A stretch of DNA of 64,000 nucleotides, from NCBI GenBank assembly GCA_907165065.1, contig OU015540.1, positions 3,208,001 to 3,272,000 of the forward strand, written 5' to 3'. Shown here piece after piece: positions 1-8,100 of the stretch. Below the pieces are notes generated by a model. It saw only the letters and a program-made list of their open reading frames with translations, did not search any database and was not told where the DNA came from. The position numbers and the translations under genes were made by a program. Source of the DNA: Caprimulgus europaeus. Its lineage: Eukaryota; Chordata; Aves; Caprimulgiformes; Caprimulgidae. The first letter of the stretch is position 1. The number at the start of each line of letters is the position of its first letter.

Positions 1-600
1 GGCTCTGTCCCTGTCCCCAACCCATTTGGGTGATGGGACGTGGGGACCTCTAGTGACACTGTCACAGTATTGCATAGCACTGGGATGCTTGGCCAGCTTG
101 CTCCCAGTGTCTCCCAGTGTCACCCAGTGCCACCCAGAGCCCTGGCACATGGTGGGGGTCCGTCCTTGCCCCCCTCTCCTGGTGTCCCCGCCCAGCCCCC
201 CGCATGTCCCAGAGCCACAGGGTGGGCTTGGAGTCCCTCCCACTGCCCCCATTGTGGGGTTTGGCCCCAGGGTGGTGGCTGAGGTCCCTGTCTCCCACTG
301 TGCCCATGGTGGGCAAGAGGACCCCCACCCTCACCCCACCCCAGCACTGACCAGTCCCCCCCAATTAGGAGCTGCCACTGCCCCAGACCTGAGCGCTTTT
401 GGGGGGGAGGGATGGCAGGGTGGCGGGGGGCTCCTGGAGGGGCTGGTGGGTGCCCCTGTCCCCTTGCTGTGCCCCCTCCCTTGTATATAGCCCCCCACCC
501 TGCCCCAGTCCCCTCCGCCCCCCGCCTTGCCTTTTTAAACGGTATTTTCATAGTTGGAGAGTTTTGTACAGACAATTAAAGCTGATTATTTATACCGGTG
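1..600 (+). other. 3' end of a plus-strand transcript, probably SREBF1 3' UTR
   Basis: Seen: no convincing coding frame, but a plausible plus-strand gene end. The T-rich segment at 530-570 is followed by ATTAAA at 575-580 and then a GT/G-rich run from about 596, the usual order of poly(A) signal, cleavage site and downstream element. Known: in mammals SREBF1 lies tail-to-tail with RAI1, and RAI1 ends here on the opposite strand at about 980. Inference: this is the last part of the SREBF1 3' untranslated region. SREBF1 encodes a membrane-bound bHLH-ZIP activator of lipid synthesis genes. None of its protein is visible here, so the name rests on gene order and no symbol is assigned. Confidence 0.45.
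575..580 (+). terminator. Poly(A) signal ATTAAA of the plus-strand gene
   Basis: ATTAAA is the commonest variant of the poly(A) hexamer. It is followed 16 bases later by a GTGTGTGCTGG run and then G-rich sequence, which fits a downstream GU element. Cleavage would fall near 590-600. A second plus-strand AATAAA at 801-806 could serve as a distal alternative. Confidence 0.5.
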
Positions 601-979
601 TGTGCTGGACTGGGGGGGTGGGGACAGACACTGAATGTGGGGGGGTCACACAGAGCCTGGCTGGGGCAACGCGACCCCCCACACCCCACAGCTGGCACCC
701 CTGGATGTGGGTGGGTCCTGCTTTCACTGCACGGGGGGGTGTGCACAGGATGGGGGGGACAATGGGTGCCAAAGGACCCTAAACACACCCTTCTTACCCC
801 AAAATAAACTGGGGGTGCTGCCCCCCCACCACCACCCCATACCCCAACCCCACCATAGCATCCCTACAGCACCTCAGTGCAGGTGACACTTGGGGGCCAA
901 AGGGGTTGCCAGGGCCCTGGGGGACCCCTGGCAGCCCCCCTGGGAGAAGGAGAGGCCACGAGCAGGGTGCCACGGACTT
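601..979. other. Intergenic gap between two convergent 3' ends
   Basis: About 380 bases separate the inferred plus-strand cleavage site from the RAI1 cleavage site. The stretch is C/G-run rich, holds one plus-strand AATAAA at 801-806, and has no coding frame of note. If the distal signal is used, the two transcripts end within about 150 bases of each other. Confidence 0.5.
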
Positions 980-998
980 CCAAAACAATCGTTGTATC

Positions 999-1004
999 TT
1001 TATT
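999..1004 (-). terminator. RAI1: RAI1 poly(A) signal
   Basis: TTTATT on the plus strand reads AATAAA on the minus strand, preceded by a relaxed AT-rich UTR segment with few repeats. It is the most distal canonical hexamer before the sequence turns into the G/C-rich gap between the two genes, so I take it as the main RAI1 end signal. Confidence 0.75.
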
Positions 1005-1140
1005 GACGCTCTGAATGCAATGACCTGGTTTTTTTTACTCTTAAGGAAAATAAACATCTTTTAGAAACAGCTTGTTACACACAATCTTCAGTGTGAAGCA
1101 ATATACTAATAAGAACACTAGTCTTAACATTTACAGTCTT

Positions 1141-1206
1141 CATATATATTATATATATGTATATGTATACATATATATACACTATATAATGAGGCAATAT
1201 ATAATA
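1141..1206. repeat. (TA)-rich alternating segment in RAI1 3' UTR
   Basis: Alternating TATATA and TATGTATAC steps over about 65 bases within the distal 3' UTR. In the transcript this gives a U/A-alternating region able to fold on itself. Confidence 0.8.
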
Positions 1207-1289
1207 CACACGGTTTACCATTTTACAGTCATATGTACAAGATGTCACTAAAAATAGCCAGATTTCAGGCAACACTGCCAGGGACACTG

Positions 1290-1401
1290 GGATTTTATTT
1301 TTTTTTCTTTTAAATTAATTATTTTTATTATTCTTTCTCTCTTTTTTTCCCCCCCCCCCTCCTTTTTTTTTATTTTATTTTATTTTAATGTGTATTTTTT
1401 T
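1290..1401. repeat. T-rich low-complexity tract in RAI1 3' UTR
   Basis: Runs of T with TTTTA repeats and an internal C run at about 1350-1360. It reads as A-rich in the RAI1 transcript, so it is an internal-priming hazard for oligo(dT) cDNA. Confidence 0.8.
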
Positions 1402-1887
1402 TACTCCTGTGTCCAAGGCAAGCTGCTGAAATGACAGACATTTTGTGGTCAGCAAACCTTGAGGGTGAAGGTTGGGTGGGATGGAGGGGACGCAACGGCC
1501 GGTGGGGACATGGGGCGCTGGCTCTGTGGGGTTGGGGGGGAGGGATGGATGGGGCCAGCGCTGTGCCCCACCTTTGCAGGATGCTTTGCAGGTGGGGGAC
1601 AGCTGGTGGCTCTGTTTTTAGGATGGGATTTAAGGTTGATTCACCCTGGGTTGGTTATTTGTTACCTGCACCAAGGTGTGGGTGGTTCAAGGCTGGGGCA
1701 TGTGGGGTGCAGAGGTTGGGGACTCATACAGAGCACCCCATGGGGACATGGGTGGGGGGTGATCCCAGTGCTGGGCAGCCCCCCAGCTCAACGAGGTGTC
1801 TGGGAAGTGAAAGCCGAGGGATGCAAGCGAACCCAGCACCCAGGGCACTGAGGGGCAAGCCAGGACCATGTGGAGGAGGAAGCAAGT

Positions 1888-1910
1888 GCCTCCTCCTCCT
1901 CCTCCTCCTG
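1888..1910. repeat. (CTC)n trinucleotide run
   Basis: About seven CTC units in the RAI1 3' UTR, reading (GAG)n in the transcript. Confidence 0.8.
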
Positions 1911-1980
1911 CAAGGACCCTGCTGCCAGCTGGGAGCCATTTCTGGGCTGCTCACACCCTCTGGCACCAGGATAAAACCCT

Positions 1981-2240
1981 GGGGTTCGCACCCAGATCCG
2001 AGAGGTTCAGCACCCAGAGCTGTGGGGTTCAGCACCCAGAGCCACGGGATTTGCACCCAGAGCTGTGGGGTTCAGCAACCAGAGCCTGGGCTTTGCAGCT
2101 AGAGCCATAGGGTTTGTGATTTGCACACTCAGCAATGAGGTTCAGCACCCAGAGCCCAGGATTTACACCCAGAGCTGTGGGGTTTGGGATTTGCACCCAG
2201 AGCTGTAGGGTTCAGCACCCAGAGCCGTGGGGTTTGCACA
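1981..2240. repeat. 22-25 bp minisatellite in RAI1 3' UTR
   Basis: About ten degenerate copies of a unit like GGGTTCAGCACCCAGAGC followed by TGTG, CACG or CATA. Some copies have TTTGCACCC or TTTACACCC in place of TTCAGCACCC. The array lies wholly inside the inferred RAI1 3' UTR. Confidence 0.85.
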
Positions 2241-2564
2241 AGCAAAGCCAGTCCTCAGCGAGAGGAGCCACAGAGGAGATGCTGGCGACGCTGAGCAGAG
2301 GGTGGAGGGTGGGATTTTGGGGGGTCCCAGAGATCAGGACCAGGTGTCCCCAGCCCAGCAGTGCCAGTGCCCCATGGGGTGGGAGGATGGTGGGTGCAAT
2401 AGGCCGGGGACTGGAGGGAGGGAGAGGGGTTGGGGCACCCCAGGGGCACCCAGCAGCCCGGCCCAGCACCCTTCACCCCGGGTGGGCGTGGGTGGGGGAG
2501 GAGACAGGAGATGGAAGAACGAAACGGAAAAAAGCAGAGTGGTGTTTCAAACAGCAGGCCGTTG

Positions 2565-2656
2565 TTTGTCTTTTTTTCTTTTTTTTTCTTCCCCCCTCCT
2601 TTTCTTTTTTGTTGTTTTTCTCCTTTTTTTTTGTCTTTTTTGTCTATTTTTTGTGT
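2565..2656. repeat. T-rich low-complexity tract
   Basis: Mixed T runs with C and G interruptions. It is A/purine-rich in the RAI1 transcript and is another internal-priming site in the 3' UTR. Confidence 0.75.
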
Positions 2657-3090
2657 TCCGTTTCCCCGCCGCGCTATATACAGACACCGTGAGGTTTGCT
2701 GAAGGCAACATCTCAGATCAGATCAGTGTGAGATATGGAGAGCCGAGACCCGCGGGGGGTCCGGCGGCCCCACAGTAAGACAATATCGCCGGGACCCCCT
2801 TGTACCGGCCCCCCCCCGACACCACCCACCCCCCCACCCACCCCCAAACCCCCTGTGCAGCCACCCCGGGCTGAGGATCCCGTTCCTCCTGTATATCCAG
2901 GCCGGGTTTTGCCGGGGCCCGGTGTCGGGTGGGTGGGTGAGGGGGGGGCGGGAAAACCCGGAGCTGGATCCGCCCGCCCGGAACGGGCTCGGGGAAGGGG
3001 GGACGGGGGGGCAGCGCTGCGCCCATCCCAGCCGGGCGGCTCCCGGTACGGCCCGGCCCGGCCCCGCTGCCTCCTCCGCCGGTCCCTCGC

Positions 3091-3105
3091 TACAGCGGCT
3101 GCCTC
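3091..3105 (-). CDS. RAI1: RAI1 final coding segment (residues 1915-1918 and stop)
   Basis: The previous exon ends in phase 0 after ...Cys-Pro-Lys-His-Lys. The acceptor TTCTCCCCGCAG at 3106 onward (minus strand) then gives Arg-Gln-Pro-Leu-TAG. Known: human RAI1 also ends a few residues after its CPKHK motif (CPKHKRLP), so a tiny coding tail on the last exon is expected. No better acceptor with an in-frame Arg and an early stop was seen between 3509 and 2700. Confidence 0.85.
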
Positions 3106-3510
3106 TGCGGGGAGAAGGGGGGGGATCAGCCCAGTGGTCCTGCTGAACGGGGAGGGATGTCCCCTGGGGGGTCACCCAGGTCGGGGGGTGTCCCCATCAC
3201 CATCCACCCTGCCCACCCGAGACACAACGAGTCCAACTACCACCCACTCCATCCCTCAGGGAAGGGGGTACCACCCACTGTCACCCAGCTGGGGGTCCCA
3301 GACCTGGCACTGGCCTGACTCCACCCCAGAGGGGTGGCCTGGTACCCCCCAGGGGATGCCCCACTATGACACCTCATGCTACGTGGGGGTGAGTCCCCAG
3401 AGCAGGGGGCTGTGGGGTGTCCCCAAGGGGATGTGGTCCAGAGGAAGGTCCCCCCTACCCCAGGGGCTGGAAACCATCATGGGGGGGTGAGGGGGGGGTT
3501 CTGGGCTTAC
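3106..3510 (-). other. RAI1: RAI1 last intron (405 bp)
   Basis: Bounded on the minus strand by donor GTAAGC at 3510 and acceptor CCGCAG at 3106. Nothing else is recognised inside; the stretch is G/C-rich with G runs near the donor. Confidence 0.85.
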
Positions 3511-3560
3511 CTTATGTTTGGGACACTTCAGAGAGAAGCTCTCTTCGGTTAATAAACAAC
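3511..3560 (-). CDS. RAI1: RAI1 coding exon, end of ePHD finger (part of residue 1898 to 1914)
   Basis: A 50-base exon. The acceptor CTCCTTGCAG precedes it and the donor GTAAGCCC follows. It completes Gly1898 and encodes Cys1899-Leu-Leu-Thr-Glu-Glu-Ser-Phe-Ser-Leu-Lys-Cys1910-Pro-Lys-His1913-Lys. The CxxH-type end (Cys1910, His1913) matches the end of the RAI1/TCF20-family extended PHD finger, where it supplies the last zinc ligands. The exon starts in phase 1 and ends in phase 0, in agreement with its neighbours. Confidence 0.95.
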
Positions 3561-3881
3561 CTGCAAGGAGAGGAGAAGGCCAGGTCAGGGGTGTCCCCAC
3601 GCTGCAGGGTGGCTGTCCCTGAGTGGTGGGGACACAGTGTCCTCCCCAGTCCACAACCTCCTGCCACTGTCCCGACCAGCCGCAGCGTTTGCATGAAGGG
3701 TTCAGCTGAGACTGGCCAAACTCAGGACACTAGCTGGCACAGGGGGCATCGCCATCCCAGCTGGCAGGGAGTCATGAGCCCACCCTGGCCTTGGGTGGGC
3801 TTGAGTGTTATGGAGTGGCCGGCCCTCCGGGTTGGAGGGTGCCAGGTGTCCCCACACCCCTGTCCCCGTGGCCGAGCTCAC
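3561..3881 (-). other. RAI1: RAI1 intron between the two small coding exons (321 bp)
   Basis: Donor GTGAGC at 3881 and acceptor TTGCAG ending at 3561 on the minus strand. No other feature is seen in it. Confidence 0.9.
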
Positions 3882-3975
3882 CTGTGTCGATGGCACACGC
3901 GTAGTGGTAGGTGTGGGGACACCCCTTCTGGCAGCAGCTCACTGTGGCTCCCGCTTGCTGGCAGCTCGAGCACTT
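3882..3975 (-). CDS. RAI1: RAI1 coding exon, core of ePHD finger (residues 1867-1897)
   Basis: A 94-base exon encoding Lys1867 to Thr1897 plus one base of codon 1898. It carries the zinc-ligand pattern Cys1868-x2-Cys1871, Cys1880/Cys1881, Cys1885, the His-Thr-Tyr-His motif at 1887-1890, and Cys1893. The acceptor is TTTAAAG|AAG and the donor ACAG|GTGAGC. Placing the acceptor before AAG gives Leu-Lys-Cys, the same length as the human Met-Met-Cys; using the next AG would delete one residue. The upstream sequence of this acceptor is only weakly pyrimidine-rich, so a one-codon (NAG) alternative is possible. Confidence 0.95.
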
Positions 3976-5116
3976 CTTTAAATACACCCGGGAATTGAGA
4001 GCAGGGAAGGAGAGATGCAAAGAGACAGAGAGACCCCGTCAGAACCCAACGTGAGAGCAAAGTGTCCCGATGGCCCCGGCTGAGAGGGCAACACGCCAGC
4101 GTCCCTGTGTGTCCCCAGCCCCACACTGCCTCCCCCCATGACAGCATCCTTCCTCCCGTGCCAGCACACTGCGGGCAGTGCCGTGCCTCCTGCTCAGCAG
4201 CCACGTGTGAGGTTTCTCCTCACCAGGCTGCTCCCCTGGACAGCACGGAGCCCACAGCCATCCTCCACGGGGCAGGAGGTGTGGAGGTGAAGGGACATGG
4301 CCTGGGCTATGCCGTGGCTCTGTGGCAGCAGTGGCAGAGGATGGCAGCGTTCCTCATCTCCTGCCCCATGCCCAATGGGTGCTGCAGGGATGGGAGAGGG
4401 CAGGAGCTTCTGAACAGTCATGCCACGAGCACACACGCCTGGGGACAATGGACCGGACACAGGCAGCCCTAAACCAGGTACCATGGGTGGTCCTGCTGGA
4501 GGCCCCCTGCCCAGCCTCTGCGAGTTGGCTGTCCCCTCCCTCTCCCCAGCACAAAAGCCCTGTGTCCCCATGGTGGTCTCCCAGCAGTGTCCTCTCTATT
4601 TTGCTCGCTCAATGTGCCCAGAGTGAGGGAAGCAGGGCAGGGCCCCCCACTTCCCTCCATCTCCCTTTCACCTGCTGCCCATCACTGTGGCATCAGGCCA
4701 TGTCACACCCATTTTCATCTCCTATCTTGCCTTCCACAGGCTCCGTCTGTCCCCCTCCGAGCTGCCTGCGGTGACACCCAGCTGGGCTGGGGGATGTGAC
4801 CCACGGGGCTCAGCACCCTCATGGTCCTGCGGGGACTGTGCTGCCCTCCTCAGTATAACAACATAAATATGTTTCTGTGCCTAAAATGGGGGGTTTTAGG
4901 GGCTATCAGAGATGTTGCAGCACAAATCTTGCAGGAAGCCAGCGAGGTTCATGGCGCCTGAACACCCACCCCACTCTCTCAGGACGACTCATCGGGGTCA
5001 ACCCTATTAATTTTCATCCCGGCCAGATGCGCAGACACGGGAACGGCTTTGGCTGAAGGAAGCCAGCAGAGATGCTGCCCCAGGGTGCCGTGCCGGGCAG
5101 GCAGCCGAGCTCTTAC
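3976..5116 (-). other. RAI1: RAI1 intron after the main coding exon (1141 bp)
   Basis: Donor GTAAGA at 5116, acceptor AAAG at 3976. Reading through the donor stays open for 46 codons to a stop at 4979-4981, but those residues have no family match, so this is intron. The interior is ordinary single-copy, C-rich sequence without any repeat I recognise. Confidence 0.9.
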
Positions 5117-8100
5117 CAGGTCGGCAGCCGCCTTGACGGCCTCCTGCAGCCCGTAGAGCTTCCCCGCCACCAGGAAAACCCCAGCGGTCCATACGGCACA
5201 GGCTTCGTGCAGCCAGTGCTCCTGCGTGTCACCCGCCGGCTCCTGCGGCGGGGACTCGGCCTTGTGACATTCGTGCCGCCGGGGCTTTTCGGCCGCCTCC
5301 TCGCCCTCTGTCCTCTCGTCACAGCAGTAGCAGCTCTGCAGCCTACGAAACATGCCGCGCGGGCTGGAGCGCAGTGTGCTCTGCTTGGCCACCTCGGCGG
5401 CAACCTCTGGCCGTGCTGCTTTGCCACCAGCACCGCAGCCACCCTCTGTCCCTCGGGATGCCCGCTCGGCCGTGGCAGTGGGTGGGATGGTGTCCTCGCC
5501 CAGACCATCCGCCCGTGCCTTGTCCTTCAGCCGTGACTTCTTCTTGGGCAGGCAGTCCTCGGGGTAGTAAGGTCCGCAAAGGTCCCCCAGGTCCTTGTAG
5601 TTGGCGGGGCTGCGGCACAGGCAGCAGACCAGGCAGGCGGCACTCAGCGCCTTCGACACCACCGGCCCCATGTGCATGGTGGAGGAGGCAGGCAGGGCTG
5701 CCCGCGGTCGCGGTGCCGCTCCGGATGGTCCCCGTTGCAGCCGGGCTTCCTCGGCGGGAGAGTTGATGACGGTGCAGGCGGTGGTGAAGTCACCGCGCCG
5801 CTCCACGCGGATGTAGGGGGTGAAGGGGGGAGCCCGGTTGTCCGTCCGCAGCCGCTTGCAGGAGATGTACTTCAGCCGGATCTCTGGCTCGGCGGGGTCC
5901 GGCAGCGGGGCCTGCTGGGTCTGCCGCCGCCGCTTGCTGCGGTTCTTGCACCGTGCCGGGACCGCCTTGGCTTTGCCGTGTGCCAGCCGCTTCCGCTGGC
6001 GCTTGGAGTAGCCGTTGTAGTTGGCGTGGTTGGCTCGTGGCTTTGGCCCCCGCGCCGGCCCGGCAGCTGGGCGTCCCTCAGGGGTGCCCTCGCCGCCCCC
6101 CGTCTCCTTCTCCTCGCTCTTTGGTTTCTTCCCCTCCCGCGGCGTCTCCTCCCCGCCGCCCGGGCCAGCCGCACGCTCCCGGGGCAGCGGTGGCGGTGAC
6201 GCCGGGCCCAGGGGTGCCTTGGCCATACCCAGCGCTGCAGCTTTGCCCTTGCGGTTCCTCTTCTTGGGCAGGAGCCCCACGCTCTTGGTCACCATGGCAG
6301 AGCTGGGCTGTGCCCCCAGGGCCAGGGCACAGGCCTCGCCCTGGCAGCCCTCGGCGGAGAGCTTCTTCCCACCGCCCAGCTTCCCCTTCGGCGCTCGGCC
6401 ATTGGGGTTTCGGCAGAGCTGCTCGGCCATCGGCATGGCGGGAGCCTTCTGCGCTGCCACCAGCTTGGGCAGCCGCGTGTCACCCACTGCCGGGGCCACC
6501 ATGCCGTGCTTCACCGCCCGCTCCCTCTCCACCCCCGCTGGGCTCAGGGAGGTGCCGTAGGTGGCCGCTGTGGCTGTCACTACTGTGGCCGCCGGTTTGC
6601 AGGCAAACTTCTTCAGGTTGGGTGAGGTGATCTTCTGGACAATGGCCTCCAGCTTGAGGCCACGGCCCTTGCGGGGAGGCAGCACCTTGGTCTTGGTGGC
6701 CTCCTGGAAGGCCGCCCGGGAGGTGATCTTGATGCAGACATCAGGGGCCTCTTTCGGCGGGAGGGGCTTTGGGACGGCTTCACCAGAGCTCTTGGGGGGC
6801 AGCTTGGTCTTCACCTTCTTGGCCACAGGCATCTTCTTGAAGAGGCTCGGGGGGGCCTCTGGCTTCTCCTCCTTCACAACACTGCTGTTGCTCCGCAGGA
6901 CCAGGTTCCTCTTCTTGGCAGGGATGGGGGAGATGAAGGTGGACTTCCTCTTCAGCGAGTGCAGGGGCCGCTCAGACATCTTGCCCCCCATGCCTGGCCC
7001 CGCTTTGGGCAGCTTCATCCGGGCACCCACCTTGCCCTCTTTGTGGGGGCTGCCCGGGACCGCCAGTTTGAAGGCAGGTGGGAGGTGGTTATTGGAGATG
7101 AGCTTCTTGGGCACCTTGCAGTTCTTCAGCCGGACATCAGCTGCCCGCTTACCCCGCCGCCTCTTGGTGTAGAAAACCTCCTGTGTCTTGGTCCGGGAGC
7201 GCAGGATCATCGACCGCTGATCCTTCTCTCCTGCCTCCACCGCGTCCCCCTCCAGCGGTGTCGGCCCTGCCGCCTCCTCTGCCATCACCAGCCCGGGCAC
7301 CAGGAGGGTGGCATCACCAGTATTTTGAACCACCTTGGGGGCCGGCCGGCCGCTGCGCTTCCTGGCTTTGAAAGCCACCCGCTGCTTCACACCACAGCCA
7401 GGCTTCTTCCCCAGCTTCTCCTGGTGCGTGGGGGCCTTCAGCCCCTCCAGCAGTGCCGGGGCGCGGGGCTCAGCGAGGGCAGTGAAGGAGCGGGTGCACA
7501 TGCGTGCCGGCAGACCCTCAGCTGGAAACCGGGGTGTCTGGCTGTGGGCATTCTTGCTTGGTATCTCTGCTTGGCTGTCTGGCCCAAGACAAGCACCAGC
7601 CACGCCACCGGCTGCCAGCAGATCATCAAAGGGGCTCGGCACAGCGCTGCCGGGACCGTCTCCATCCGGCAGCCGGCAGTGGACCCTCTTGTTGCGGAGG
7701 CTCTTGCCCCGTGAGATGGGTTCTGTTTTCCCCAGCACGTTTTCGGGGGTGAGTTGCTGCTTCACTGTGACTGACGGGGCGGATTTGGCATCGGCTGCCT
7801 CTGGGTGGGATGTCTCCCCTCCGCCGCTCTCCTCCTCGGGCTGGATGTGGGGCAGGGAGGACTTGAACCAGCTCTTCACCTTGGTCTCCGTGCCCACGGC
7901 AGGGCCCAGCAGGATGACAGACTGGCCGGAGAGGCGTGCGGCAGGAGCAGAGCTCTCCTTTTCCACGGTGCTTACGGTCTCCTCGGCAGACACAGGCACC
8001 TCACTGGAGGACAGCACGGCGGGCATCTCTGGGGGCTTGGGTGACAAGGCGTCATACGTCACCAACTTCTGCTCCGAGCCGGCCAGCTCGCAGAGCGAGG

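Larger units (their letters stand above)
980..3105 (-). other. RAI1: RAI1 terminal exon (15 coding bases plus about 2.1 kb 3' UTR)
   Basis: On the minus strand a pyrimidine-rich acceptor ending CCCCGCAG joins this exon at 3105. It adds four codons (Arg-Gln-Pro-Leu) and TAG at 3091-3093. The 3' UTR then runs to a poly(A) signal AATAAA at 999-1004, so cleavage is expected around 975-990. The UTR contains an AT-alternating segment (1141-1206), T/A-rich low-complexity segments (1290-1401 and 2565-2656), and a GGGTTCAGCACCCAGAGC-type minisatellite (1981-2240). The stop-proximal part is very GC- and CpG-rich. The exon boundary is supported by reading frame and homology; the cleavage position is inferred. 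Confidence 0.85.
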
